Positions 1-8,854 of a stretch of 64,000 bases of DNA are shown here, in pieces. The DNA is from Nonlabens sp. MB-3u-79 (GTDB lineage: Bacteria; Bacteroidota; Bacteroidia; Flavobacteriales; Flavobacteriaceae). Each line of letters opens with the position of its first letter. Position 1 is the first letter of the stretch. The stretch covers positions 62,001 through 126,000 of the forward strand of contig NZ_CP025116.1 of assembly GCF_002831625.1 (NCBI RefSeq). The letters run 5' to 3'. The notes beneath the pieces are model-generated. The model was not told where the DNA came from, did not search any database, and worked only from the letters and a program-made list of their open reading frames with translations. The translations under genes were made by a program, and so were the position numbers.

Positions 1-2
1 CT

Positions 3-1712
3 AGAACCCTATATGTTGATCTGGTAAAAAAAGATTCGACAAGTTTTCCTGCGACTTTGGGATATGCTAATACGTTGTCTAACTTGCAAGAATATGACAA
101 TGCCTTATTATATGTAGGTAAAGCTCTCGACATTTTACCAGGGAATGCAAATGCAATGGTTTCTAAAAAGTACATGAGATTAGGCAAAGCGTCACAAGTA
201 TTGGCATTTCAAGACTACACAACAGCCATCGCTTTATTAGAACAAAATTTACAAGATTTCCCCAACGATGCCGACACTAATAAGTCACTAGCTAATGTTT
301 ATGTAACCCGTAAAGACTTTGAAAAAGCCAATCTTATTTATAGTAATTTAAAAAATAAAGTAACTGGCCTAGTAGGGCAATCACTTGTAGCTCATTTAAT
401 GCGCAAGGACAAAAAAGCACTAGAACTCGCTGCAACCGCAACTGATTTGGTACAGAACGATTCCATTCAAACCATGGATAGCCAGGAACGTTATATACAA
501 GCGTTGATCTGGAATGGAAAATACCAACAAGCGAGAACTAGTATTGATTCTTTAACGGATCGATTAGGATCCAACAATAGAATTGTAGCCCTGAGCGCTT
601 CCCTATCCATGTACACTGGACAGATTAATAAGGGCATTGAATATTATCAAACTATTCTTTTAACAGACAGCACTTCCTTTAATGGAAATTTAGGAATTGC
701 AAATGCGTATCGCGGACAAGGAAATCTGGCAAAAGCTTATGAGTTTGCTCAAAAAACACTCCACTATTATCCTGAACAAAAAGATGCCAAATCATTGATG
801 GCAGCCATAGATAATTCACTTAGTCCCTCTGTAAACACTACGGCTGCTTATACCAGAGATAATGGAGACAATGAGGCTTACGGTAGTAGTATCAATGCAA
901 CGATTCCGTTTTCTGACCGATTTACTGCCAGTCTTAATTACAGTTATAGAACGACGGAAAATATGACTCTAGGAAATATGGCCAATAACACTAATATATA
1001 TGTAGGTGCTAAATACCGCATCAAAAACAACACTTGGATTGAAAATAACATCGGTTTTACAAAAGCAAATGCAGATACCAATAGCTATACCGATATCAAC
1101 GGTTCTATTTTCTTAAAAACACGACCCTTTGCCTTACAAAATCTAGAAATAGGTTACAGCCGAGAGTTGCAAAACTTTAATGCTGCATTGATAGACGAGA
1201 AGATCTTCCTGAATAATTACATACTCAATTACAATATGGGAACTACATTTAACTTAGGATGGTACACGGGATTGATACACACACAACAGACCGATGGAAA
1301 CTCTAGAAATCTGCTTTTCACTTCTTTATACTACACATTTACCAACTCTCCAGCTCTAAAAGGCGGTATCAATTACCAGTACCTGAGTTATGCAGAGCAA
1401 ATCCCTACTCAGTACTTTAGCCCAAGTCGCTATCAGGCTATCGAGGCTTTTCTTGATCTTAATGGTACTTCTGGGAAATGGAATTATAATGCCAACCTAG
1501 CCAGCGGATACCAACTGGTAGAAAAAGACGACCCCACCACATTATTAAGAGCCGAAGGAAGAATGACCTACAGCTTCTCATCAAGATTACAATTAGGCGC
1601 TTATGGGAAATACAGCAACATCGCTAGCGCCACAGCAGCAGGCTTTGAGTTTACTGAAATAGGTGTTTCCTTGAGGTTGCACATTGGTAAAGGGAAGTTA
1701 TTTAGTTTTTAA
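3..1712 (+). CDS. TPR protein with C-terminal outer-membrane beta-barrel, 5'-truncated
   Basis: The frame is open from the first bases of the window, so the true start lies upstream; the TTG at 57 is only the first possible start seen here. The N-terminal two fifths is helical with repeated A/Y/L-rich 34-residue units typical of tetratricopeptide repeats. From about residue 280 (counted from 57) the protein changes to alternating, aromatic-rich beta strands rich in N, T, Y and G, ending in LRLHIGKGKLFSF with a terminal Phe, as in outer-membrane barrels. This TPR-plus-barrel layout resembles the YaiO/BcsC C-terminal family that helps export polysaccharide, but the family assignment is inference. 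A strong terminator follows directly, so this is the last gene of its transcript. Confidence 0.7.
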   Translation, partial: RTLYVDLVKKDSTSFPATLGYANTLSNLQEYDNALLYVGKALDILPGNANAMVSKKYMRLGKASQVLAFQDYTTAIALLEQNLQDFPNDADTNKSLANVYVTRKDFEKANLIYSNLKNKVTGLVGQSLVAHLMRKDKKALELAATATDLVQNDSIQTMDSQERYIQALIWNGKYQQARTSIDSLTDRLGSNNRIVALSASLSMYTGQINKGIEYYQTILLTDSTSFNGNLGIANAYRGQGNLAKAYEFAQKTLHYYPEQKDAKSLMAAIDNSLSPSVNTTAAYTRDNGDNEAYGSSINATIPFSDRFTASLNYSYRTTENMTLGNMANNTNIYVGAKYRIKNNTWIENNIGFTKANADTNSYTDINGSIFLKTRPFALQNLEIGYSRELQNFNAALIDEKIFLNNYILNYNMGTTFNLGWYTGLIHTQQTDGNSRNLLFTSLYYTFTNSPALKGGINYQYLSYAEQIPTQYFSPSRYQAIEAFLDLNGTSGKWNYNANLASGYQLVEKDDPTTLLRAEGRMTYSFSSRLQLGAYGKYSNIASATAAGFEFTEIGVSLRLHIGKGKLFSF

Positions 1713-1740
1713 TTGTTTAGAGCTGTCAATTGTTTTTACG

Positions 1741-1774
1741 AGCCGCTTTTTCAATGACTAAAAAAGCGGCTTTA
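1741..1774 (+). terminator. Rho-independent terminator after the TPR/barrel gene
   Basis: An 11-bp perfect stem (AGCCGCTTTTT with its complement) around a short loop, with a T tract on the plus strand, 29 bp after the stop codon. Confidence 0.85.
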
Positions 1775-2242
1775 TTGTGTGTAATAGTTGCTTAAATTTC
1801 AAATAATAAAGAACGATTACCTATCCTAAGATATTAGGTTTAATTGATCTACTAATTCAAAAAAAGTTATATAATTAAATCAATTATGTCATAAAGTCTA
1901 GTTTACTCGAGGAGCTCAACTGTTTGTGCGTGTTTTTAACTTTATATTAAAATATCTTAAAAAACAGACCCTAATTATATTTACTTGATTTGCATGATCA
2001 TTCTATTAGCAGTCAAAACTCACAAAGTGTTGGGAGCATCTATTCAGATTGAAATCAATTAAAAATAACAAAAGAAGCGTATAAAAAATTTACCGATTTC
2101 AATTCCCAAAGTTTAGAATTCCTTTTCCCGATAATGTTATAAATAGCCGCAATTAAAATTGAGGTCACTGCTGTTAATAAAGCGAAAAAACCAACTCAGC
2201 AGTCGATTTATAGGTCTGTAAAATTGACTAACCTAATAATGT
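1775..2242. other. Gene-free AT-rich stretch with a small membrane-like open frame
   Basis: No full gene is visible. On the minus strand 2058-2195 is an open frame of 46 codons without an ATG, bounded by stops, whose translation begins VGFFALLTAVTSILIAA and reads like one transmembrane helix plus a charged tail. It may be a decayed membrane-protein gene; I do not recognise the family. Confidence 0.3.
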
Positions 2243-2545
2243 TTAGAATACATTTTTATATCCAGCACCTTCTGCTACAAAAGTTACCCATACATCTACC
2301 TGATCTTCTAAAAGAATATCTGTATCATAACCAGAAGAAAGGTATTGAGGATTGTAATCTGGTTCAGGTTAGCTTTCAGGGAGTGCATTATTAATAGATT
2401 GCAAAAAATCTGCAGAGATCACATCATCCAACGATTCTAGATAATCTGATGTACCGTTAGAACTAAATGGTCCAAGGTATTGATGATTTTGAGACAGAAC
2501 TATAGAGCTCATCAATAACGCTGCAATTAAAATAATTTTATTCAT
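2243..2545 (-). pseudogene. Truncated DUF4114-type secreted protein remnant
   Basis: The minus strand starts with ATG at 2545 and encodes a signal peptide (MNKIILIAALLMSSIVLSQ). Residues to about 58 resemble the N-terminus of Bacteroidota DUF4114 proteins (DYLESLDDVISADFLQSIN). Codon 59 is TAA (2369-2371), after which the same frame carries on with clearly conserved sequence (DTDILLEDQVDVWVTFVAEGAG, interrupted here at E-G-A-G) until a second stop at 2243. The hundreds of residues expected after AGYKN in the family are absent. So the gene carries both a nonsense mutation and a 3' truncation. The family name is recalled from the motif; the stop codons are read directly. Confidence 0.65.
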
Positions 2546-2666
2546 GAGCTATTAATTTATAAGTCAAAAATACAATGGCACACGCCCTTAAAATTTAATT
2601 TACAATTAGCATCATTTTTGGTGTCGACGTGCAGTAGCTTTAAGTAATTAAGCTAGTTCGGTACGA

Positions 2667-3407
2667 TTATAGTAAATTGAGTCGGCGCATTAATTCTGGT
2701 CTGTTAGACCTACTTATAGGTATGACATTTTTTTCTATAAGCACACTATTATCCTCTATATCAATGATCTTTTTGATATTGATGATGTATGAACGATGTA
2801 CTTTTAAGAATAAGGAATCAGGAAGTTTTTGTTCAATTTTCTTAAGAGTAGAATGTACGGTATAATTCTTAGTATCCGTTTTGATAAGAATATAGTCGCC
2901 CTTTGCTTCTATAAGATGAATACTTTCAAACATGATTTTAACAAGACGACGATCTATGTTCACATACATCTCCTTTTCTAGAGAAGAAACTGGAGCTGTA
3001 GAAGCAAGGACCTGTTGCAATGGAGCTGTAGTTCTTTTTTGTTTTTGTGCTTTCTCTATAGACTTTAAAAATCTGGGCAATGTAATGGGCTTTAGTAAAT
3101 AATCTACTATACAATCATATTCAAAAGCCTCAATAGCAAAATTTCTATCTGAAGTGGTAAGTACAATCTTAGGAGGTTTACGGAGCGTTTCAATAAAATC
3201 AAAACCACTAAAATTAGGCATATGAAGATCTAAAAAAATTAAATCAATATCATTTTTTCTAAGGAATTTCATTGCACTTAGTGCATTAGGAAATTCTTCT
3301 ATAACATCTAAATTTTCTACCTGACTACATAAATATGTCATAATAGTTCTAAATGCCGCCTCATCATCGATTATTATACAATTCAAATTGTAAGATTTTT
3401 GTTCCAT
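2667..3407 (-). CDS. LytTR-family response regulator, output of the NO-sensor operon
   Basis: This 246-residue protein is a two-domain response regulator. Residues 8-125 are a receiver with the acidic pair D14/D15, the phospho-acceptor D60 in FLDLHMP, and the LLKP lysine. Residues 140-246 are a LytTR DNA-binding domain (SLEKEMYVNIDRRLVKI, then LKVHRSYIINIKKI). It would bind promoter DNA once phosphorylated. It is the last gene of a seven-gene minus-strand operon, 12 bp after the Hpt gene, and is the only protein of the operon with a DNA-binding output. That makes it the likely endpoint of a phosphorelay starting at the two histidine kinases. Its targets are unknown; flavobacterial LytTR proteins have varied regulons. 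Confidence 0.9.
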   Translation of the reverse strand: MEQKSYNLNCIIIDDEAAFRTIMTYLCSQVENLDVIEEFPNALSAMKFLRKNDIDLIFLDLHMPNFSGFDFIETLRKPPKIVLTTSDRNFAIEAFEYDCIVDYLLKPITLPRFLKSIEKAQKQKRTTAPLQQVLASTAPVSSLEKEMYVNIDRRLVKIMFESIHLIEAKGDYILIKTDTKNYTVHSTLKKIEQKLPDSLFLKVHRSYIINIKKIIDIEDNSVLIEKNVIPISRSNRPELMRRLNLL

Positions 3408-3419
3408 GTAATTTACATA

Positions 3420-3737
3420 TTATAACTGATTTATAAAGCGATTACAGTCCTTAAGTATGGCTTCAAATTGATTTTTCAAGGTGTTTCTCCCTTCTTTCAA
3501 TTCTTCTTCATACGCCATGGCCGTCTCATAGCCTTCAACCAGTCCTAATATTCCCAATTTATGTTTGAGTTTATGTACGTTTTCCGCCGCTTTCGCGAAA
3601 GCGGAACTATTATAATTTTTCTTGTAAAGATCTACCTCCTGCGGCAGTTCTTCCTTTATCACCTTCAATAATTTATTTACAAATAACTCATCTCCTGCTG
3701 CTAGCTCATTGATGTAATCTAAATTAGGTTGTTCCAT
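3420..3737 (-). CDS. Histidine phosphotransfer (Hpt) protein
   Basis: This 105-residue all-helical protein carries the Hpt signature HKLKHKLG with H55 as the likely phosphorylated histidine. It would relay phosphate between the kinases and the receiver proteins encoded beside it. It lies 4 bp after the second kinase gene and 12 bp before the LytTR regulator, so the order kinase-Hpt-regulator matches a phosphorelay. Residues 46-50 (AFAKA), nine residues before the active histidine, are encoded by a full copy of the genome's 18-bp CTTTCGCGAAAG palindrome, so the repeat has been accepted inside a helix of a signalling protein. Stand-alone Hpt proteins of this size are normal. Confidence 0.85.
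   Translation of the reverse strand: MEQPNLDYINELAAGDELFVNKLLKVIKEELPQEVDLYKKNYNSSAFAKAAENVHKLKHKLGILGLVEGYETAMAYEEELKEGRNTLKNQFEAILKDCNRFINQL
3587..3604. repeat. CCGCTTTCGCGAAAGCGG palindrome, copy 1
   Basis: Full 18-bp form inside the Hpt gene, read as AFAKA. Flanked on the right by GAAC, as at several other copies. Confidence 0.95.
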
Positions 3738-3741
3738 TTGA

Positions 3742-4791
3742 TTATTTTTTAGGTAAGGTGAAAAAAAATGAAGTTCCCTTACCTAGTTCACTATCGAGCC
3801 AAATTTCTCCATTGTAATAAGTAATTATTTTTTTAACGATAGAAAGCCCCATGCCTACAGTATTAGAGTCGTTTTCTAGCTTTTGAAATACTTGAAATAT
3901 TTTATCAAAATAAGCTGCGTCAATGCCTTTACCGTTGTCTTTTATTTCAAATTGATACTTAGAATCCAAGTCTCTACTTATAATATCAATACGCCCATTT
4001 ACTTTATCCATATTGGAAACAGCATTATCGATCAGGTTTTCAAAGAGCTGTTGTAATTTAAACTGGTCCCCATTAATAAAAGGCAACTGGTGCATTTTTA
4101 CTTCTATGTGCTCTGATACATGAAGTAATTTAATAGTGTCCTGAACTAATCGATTTAAGTCAACCTCACGGTCTGTTCTCACTTCTTTATTTATAGTAGA
4201 ATATTTCAAAATTCCTGAAATGAGCGCATCCATTTTTTCTAAATGAGAAACAATTAACGATAGATGCGTTTTACCTTCTTTATCTAAAACGTCTTCAAAA
4301 TCCTCTTTTATCCAACTTACTAAAGCTTCTATACTCCTCAAAGGAGATTTCAAGTCATGAGAAACTATTTGAGCATAATCATTGAGCTCTTTATTTTGAA
4401 TAGCCAGTTCTACAAGTAACCTCTCCTGATCTTTATTCACTTTTATTAATTGCTCTGCTTGCTCACGTATATAATTAGCAAGATTCTTCCCTTCAATACT
4501 TTTAGATTTGTCCCTATTACTTTTTAGAATATCACTAGGTTGCACAACATTGATGACATTTTGTAGTTTAGATAGAAGCAAGCGCTGTTGACTGGTTTCT
4601 TCTCTAAGTGCTGTATTTGCCTCAAAAAGCTCATCAGAACTTATTTTCATAGCTCTTTGAGTTAATTTAAATTGGTCCTCTAGATTGTTATAAGAGTCTC
4701 CTACGGCTTTTAAAAAGACCTGTAAATCTTCTTTATCTTTTAAACCGTCAGGCAAGAACTTACGTATTTGTCTTACTAAAAGTGGATTCAT
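3742..4791 (-). CDS. Cytoplasmic histidine kinase, partner of the FIST/NosP-like protein
   Basis: This 349-residue kinase has no transmembrane segment. Residues 1-70 form a helical N-terminal region (RQIRKFLPDG, then AMKISSDELFEANTAL) of the kind often found ahead of sensor modules, followed by a coiled coil. HisKA has H145 in IVSHDLKSPL. HATPase_c has the N box (LFENLIDNAVSN), DNGKGID and GMGLSIVKK. There is no PAS domain, so it must take its signal from another protein. Its start codon abuts the stop of the FIST gene, which makes that protein the obvious sensor partner, as NosP is for NahK-type kinases. Phosphate would pass to the adjacent Hpt. Confidence 0.9.
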   Translation of the reverse strand: MNPLLVRQIRKFLPDGLKDKEDLQVFLKAVGDSYNNLEDQFKLTQRAMKISSDELFEANTALREETSQQRLLLSKLQNVINVVQPSDILKSNRDKSKSIEGKNLANYIREQAEQLIKVNKDQERLLVELAIQNKELNDYAQIVSHDLKSPLRSIEALVSWIKEDFEDVLDKEGKTHLSLIVSHLEKMDALISGILKYSTINKEVRTDREVDLNRLVQDTIKLLHVSEHIEVKMHQLPFINGDQFKLQQLFENLIDNAVSNMDKVNGRIDIISRDLDSKYQFEIKDNGKGIDAAYFDKIFQVFQKLENDSNTVGMGLSIVKKIITYYNGEIWLDSELGKGTSFFFTLPKK

Positions 4792-5922
4792 TTATTCGCT
4801 TATTAATGTTATCGTCATGGTCTGGTTGTGTAACTTGCAGCTGCGCTCTCCATAAAAAGGGGCAATCTCACCATAAGAATACATTCCTCCTATAACTACA
4901 TCATCACCTATTACACTTCGCACCTCTTCGATTTCTTCTTCAATTCTTTGATCAAGCACTAATTTGCGCCCTATGCAACTAATAAGCAACGCTAATTGCG
5001 GCGGCTGGCTTCTTCCTTCCATTGCTCTAATAGCAGCAGTTTCTGACGCAGCGGCAATACTATCCATATTAGTCATCATTAATTGCACCGTAGAATTATT
5101 AGGAACGTCACCTGCTAGAATCATCGCATTCTTTTCTTCATCGATATTTAAAATAGTGCGAACAAATGATTGTTTGTTCTCCTGATTTTTTACATTTAAT
5201 GGATATATCAATGCTGATCCTGGTAATTCATTTGCTTTATCTCCTAAATAGGTCTTATATAGGTCTAACGCAGGCCTTCCATCAATTTCATATAGAACAT
5301 TACCTTCAGCCTTAGTTACTAAACGCTCCGGTCCAAAGGGTGTCCAACCGCCATAAATGGAGAAAGAAACTTCTAAGGTATCTCCATAAAAACCTATAAC
5401 CACTATCTCTCCTTCTTTAGGTGCTTCATTGTAGGATACGATTGTCTTTTCAAAACGGCTATCATCCCCACATAAACCTCCAGTGATTAAAACTTTAGGC
5501 AAGCTTTCTTGCATGCCTTTAGTCAGCGCAGATCCATTTACAAAACTTCCTTCTGAAAGGACAAATATATATTTAAGCCCTTTCGGATTTAATTTTTGAA
5601 CTACCGCTCTACCTGCTATTTCACTATCGCCATTGGCATCGTTTATATTATACGTCTGTATTTGAAAACTACTGCGCTCTAACTCTATTGCAGTTACCGT
5701 AATATGATCATCATTAACAGAACTGCCCACTAGTTCACCACAGGAAGAACCAAAAACTAAGTGTCCATGAGGAAAAAAGTCCCTTAATTCTTTGTAAACA
5801 GAGTCAGACTCTAAAAGAAATCTATTTCCTAAAACAAGAACTAATGGTTGAATTAATTCAATATGATTACTTAAATACTGCCAAGCTTCTCCTGACTTTT
5901 TTTGTAACTGTACTGTTTTCAT
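4792..5922 (-). CDS. FIST-domain protein, possible NosP-type nitric oxide sensor
   Basis: This 376-residue soluble protein shows FIST_N (about 30-215) and FIST_C (about 220-355), with family hallmarks such as VFGSSCGELVGS near the start and IGGMYSYGEIAPF near the end. FIST proteins were first proposed as small-ligand sensors. One branch, NosP, binds heme and senses nitric oxide in Pseudomonas, Vibrio and Legionella, usually beside a histidine kinase. Here the gene lies 1 bp after a PAS kinase and abuts a second kinase, in an operon that also encodes H-NOX, which favours the NosP reading. Heme binding cannot be shown from sequence: I did not identify a proven heme ligand. The FIST call is firm; the NO-sensor role is inference. 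Confidence 0.75.
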   Translation of the reverse strand: MKTVQLQKKSGEAWQYLSNHIELIQPLVLVLGNRFLLESDSVYKELRDFFPHGHLVFGSSCGELVGSSVNDDHITVTAIELERSSFQIQTYNINDANGDSEIAGRAVVQKLNPKGLKYIFVLSEGSFVNGSALTKGMQESLPKVLITGGLCGDDSRFEKTIVSYNEAPKEGEIVVIGFYGDTLEVSFSIYGGWTPFGPERLVTKAEGNVLYEIDGRPALDLYKTYLGDKANELPGSALIYPLNVKNQENKQSFVRTILNIDEEKNAMILAGDVPNNSTVQLMMTNMDSIAAASETAAIRAMEGRSQPPQLALLISCIGRKLVLDQRIEEEIEEVRSVIGDDVVIGGMYSYGEIAPFYGERSCKLHNQTMTITLISE

Positions 5923-5923
5923 A

Positions 5924-7903
5924 TCAGTATTTTTTTATAGTGAAAAAAAATGTAGTTCCTTCCCCTGAACTGCTTTCTAGCCAGATGCGACCGTTATATA
6001 GGTCAACTATTTTTTTTACAATAGAAAGGCCTATACCGGTAGATTCTTCTTTTTCGTTAAGTGATTGAAAGATTTGGAAAATCTTTTGATGATATTCTTT
6101 GTCGATTCCTATACCATTATCCTTTAAAGAAAAAGTGTACTCATCAATTCCTTCTTGATAATCTACCTCTATAAAACCTCTTTCCTTTTCACAGTAGTTA
6201 ATAGCGTTACTTATTAAGTTTTGAAATAATTGCTGAATTTTAACACGATCTACTATTAATTTAGGTAAGGGCTTTTTTACATTGAAAACAATATGATCTG
6301 GAAAATGCAATAATGTCACAATGTCTTCCATTACATTATTCAAGTCTACTTCTGTTGGGGAGTCATTATTATTAATAATACTGGAATATTCTAAAATATC
6401 AGAAATGAGTAGCTCCATTTTTTCTAAAGTAGCATCAATCATCTTAAAATTATCTAGAGTATCATGTGATAATTTACCTTGATTATCATCCTTTATCCAA
6501 CTCATTAAAGCACTAATACTAAGCAAAGGAGATTTTAAATCGTGTGAAACTACATGAGCATATTCTTGTAATTCTTCATTACTCTTTTCCAGTTTATCAA
6601 GTAAATTTTCTTTTTGTAATTCCAGACTTTTCAGTTGTGTAATATCTAGGTGTATTCCTATAGACCCCGTCACTTGACCCTTGATATTATAATTAGGAGC
6701 ACCACTTATAAGCCAGTGCTTTATAGAACCATCTTTAGCTTTCACCCTTACTTCGTATGAGTTTGAAAGTCCGTCAAGACGTTTCCTGTTTTCATTTTCA
6801 AGTATACTTTGATCTTCTTTTACAATTAACATATCCGAATATAGACGACCTATTAATTCCTTTTTAGAATATCCAGACATTTGCTCCAGACTCTGATTCT
6901 CCATAATAATTCTATCCTCATTATCAACTTCAATAAGTCCTAGATTCATATTGGCTATGATACTGCTGTACTTCTGTCGCTCTGCCTCTATACCTTCATG
7001 ATATTTCTTTTTAAGGGTCACGTCTCGATACGTCCATAAATGACCTTGGTATTCACCTTCTTCATAGATAGGGATAAAATCTCTTTCTAGAATACTACCA
7101 TCTTTTAAAAATAGTTCATCAGAGAAGACTTGATTTTTTTCTTTTGTTAGGAAATTTATGCGTTTTACAAACTCACTTGGGTTTTTAAACAAGTGCTTGC
7201 TTTCTTCTGCAGCATCAGCAAAGTTAATACCTATCATTTCTTTTGGATCCAATGGTATTTTAAAGAATTCACAAAATCGTTGGTTAGTGACTACTACATT
7301 TCGGTCTTCATCTTCAAGTAAAACGGCACTGTGTAAATGACTTATTAATGTTGAGAGTCGGTTTTGAGATTCCAGTAATAGTTGGTTTTCCGCCTTCTCT
7401 TCTGTAATATCTCTTACAATTCCCTGGGCAGCAACTGGCTGATTTTTTCCGTTATAAACAATACTTGCATTGATATGTACCATCCTGGTTAAACCGCTAG
7501 CTATTATAATTTTAACCTGAAAATCTTTAATCGATCCGTTTTCCATTAATTCTTGAAAACTAGAAAGAACTTTAAGTCGTTCTTCCGGCAATACCATAGA
7601 AAAAAGATTCAATTTTCCCTCAAGAGAATAGCCAAGTAACTTTTGTGCCGCCTCATTCATACTCAATACTAAACCCTTAAGGTCCATTACAACATAAGCG
7701 TCTAGCATATTTCCAAAAACTCCTTTAAGCTCTGAAGTTTTAGTTTGTAATAGTTTATATAATTTTTCATTTGAAATCTCTAACTCCTTAGATTTCAAAT
7801 ACAGTTCTTTGGATTTTTCTTCAAGTATGCGTTCGGCTTCTTTTCTCGCGGCTTTTTCTCGCGCAAGTGCCCGTTCATAAATTTTGATTTTATTACTATC
7901 CAT
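5924..7903 (-). CDS. Multi-PAS hybrid-free histidine kinase, partner of H-NOX
   Basis: This 659-residue cytoplasmic kinase starts with a charged coiled coil (about 5-60), followed by three PAS domains (about 62-175, 180-300 and 310-430), each ending in a PAC-like RDIT or RDVT or LDIT motif. HisKA carries H454 in VVSHDLKSPL. HATPase_c has LFQNLISNAINY, DNGIGID and STGIGLSIVKK. No receiver is fused. It overlaps the H-NOX stop by 8 bp, the usual arrangement for H-NOX/kinase pairs where ferrous-NO H-NOX changes kinase activity. The PAS domains may add a second input. Its catalytic half is clearly paralogous to the kinase at 3742-4791 (shared SHDLKSPL and ILKYS/ILEYS blocks), suggesting duplication within the operon. 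Confidence 0.9.
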   Translation of the reverse strand: MDSNKIKIYERALAREKAARKEAERILEEKSKELYLKSKELEISNEKLYKLLQTKTSELKGVFGNMLDAYVVMDLKGLVLSMNEAAQKLLGYSLEGKLNLFSMVLPEERLKVLSSFQELMENGSIKDFQVKIIIASGLTRMVHINASIVYNGKNQPVAAQGIVRDITEEKAENQLLLESQNRLSTLISHLHSAVLLEDEDRNVVVTNQRFCEFFKIPLDPKEMIGINFADAAEESKHLFKNPSEFVKRINFLTKEKNQVFSDELFLKDGSILERDFIPIYEEGEYQGHLWTYRDVTLKKKYHEGIEAERQKYSSIIANMNLGLIEVDNEDRIIMENQSLEQMSGYSKKELIGRLYSDMLIVKEDQSILENENRKRLDGLSNSYEVRVKAKDGSIKHWLISGAPNYNIKGQVTGSIGIHLDITQLKSLELQKENLLDKLEKSNEELQEYAHVVSHDLKSPLLSISALMSWIKDDNQGKLSHDTLDNFKMIDATLEKMELLISDILEYSSIINNNDSPTEVDLNNVMEDIVTLLHFPDHIVFNVKKPLPKLIVDRVKIQQLFQNLISNAINYCEKERGFIEVDYQEGIDEYTFSLKDNGIGIDKEYHQKIFQIFQSLNEKEESTGIGLSIVKKIVDLYNGRIWLESSSGEGTTFFFTIKKY

Positions 7904-8438
7904 GAGTAGCTATACTGAATTTTACTTCGGTGCCATTTTCTTTTATGTTTTCTACAAGAATGGTCGCATTTGTATTAAAGTGCTCAAATGTCTTATTCAT
8001 AAGTCCTTTTCCAAAAGAAGACATGGCTCTACTGGATTTATAAATCATAATCAAGGTAGTTTCTGTTTTTTCTACCACCATAAAATAAGGCAATTCTGCA
8101 TCTGGATAGATCTTACGCACTTCTACATGAATGTGATTCTCTATGGAAGAAAGCATTTCAATAGGATCATTGTACTGCGTTAAAAAATAAGGGTAGCTCT
8201 TTTCTACAACACTAAAAAAATGTTCTCCATAAATAAGAAGTAAGTCATTAATAGCTATACCTGTTTCTTTATTTAAGTTCCTAAGAAGACTTAGCATTTC
8301 TGAAAAGCTATAAGTTCCAACAGCCGTATAAACACCATTTGAAGCCAAATTAGAGTTATTGATTATGGTATCTACCATTTCAACACCAAATTTTTCTTCT
8401 ACCAGATCTATAAACTCTGTAAAAACAATTCCTTTCAT
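7896..8438 (-). CDS. H-NOX heme nitric oxide/oxygen-binding sensor
   Basis: This 180-residue protein is a stand-alone H-NOX (HNOB) domain of normal length. The proximal heme ligand is H104 in HVEVRKIYPDAELP, which lines up with the HLQLTKMIKGATPP region of the well-studied Thermoanaerobacter H-NOX. The heme-propionate motif YxSxR is intact as Y133, S135 and R137. No tyrosine is obvious in the distal pocket, and the operon context (kinase partner) matches the facultative-aerobe class that binds NO but not O2; the ligand preference is inference. Its ATG overlaps the stop of the upstream receiver gene by one base, and its end overlaps the PAS-kinase start by 8 bp. Confidence 0.92.
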   Translation of the reverse strand: MKGIVFTEFIDLVEEKFGVEMVDTIINNSNLASNGVYTAVGTYSFSEMLSLLRNLNKETGIAINDLLLIYGEHFFSVVEKSYPYFLTQYNDPIEMLSSIENHIHVEVRKIYPDAELPYFMVVEKTETTLIMIYKSSRAMSSFGKGLMNKTFEHFNTNATILVENIKENGTEVKFSIATHG

Positions 8439-8854
8439 TATAATTTAATTAATTGATTCATTCTCCAATAATCAAACGTAACTTTAATTTTAGCAACATA
8501 ATCTTCATACTTTAAAGGTTTAATAATATAACCTGCTACACCTATCGAGTAACAAGAAAGAACATCCTTACGATTGCTAGAAGTAGTTAAGATAATAGTT
8601 GGAATGTATTTTAAGGCCTCATCTTGTTTAAGGATTTTTAAAAATTCTAATCCATTGATTTTTGGCATGTTTAAATCTAAAAATATGACATCAGGAATTA
8701 ACTCGTGATCCTTTAATATTGAAAGTGCATGTTCCCCATTTTTAGCCTCTATCAATTCATGATCTAGTTCTAGCTTTTTGATAGCTCTTTTAAGCTTCAT
8801 AACTTCAATAGCATCATCCTCAATAAGAAGTACTTTTAGTTTTAATCTTTCCAA
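8438..8854 (-). CDS. Single-domain response regulator, first gene of the NO-sensor operon
   Basis: This 138-residue protein is a lone receiver: acidic pair D13/D14, phospho-acceptor D60 in FLDLNMP, T90/T91, and K112 in IKPLK. There is no output domain. Such Rcp1-type receivers act as phosphate shuttles or sinks, or bind partner proteins. The start is TTG at 8854; the nearby upstream ATG is out of frame, and the first in-frame ATG falls at residue 19, too late for a receiver fold. About 120 bp separate it from the hemolysin III-like gene, so the operon promoter probably lies there, although I could not find a clean TAnnTTTG box. Confidence 0.85.
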   Translation of the reverse strand: MERLKLKVLLIEDDAIEVMKLKRAIKKLELDHELIEAKNGEHALSILKDHELIPDVIFLDLNMPKINGLEFLKILKQDEALKYIPTIILTTSSNRKDVLSCYSIGVAGYIIKPLKYEDYVAKIKVTFDYWRMNQLIKL

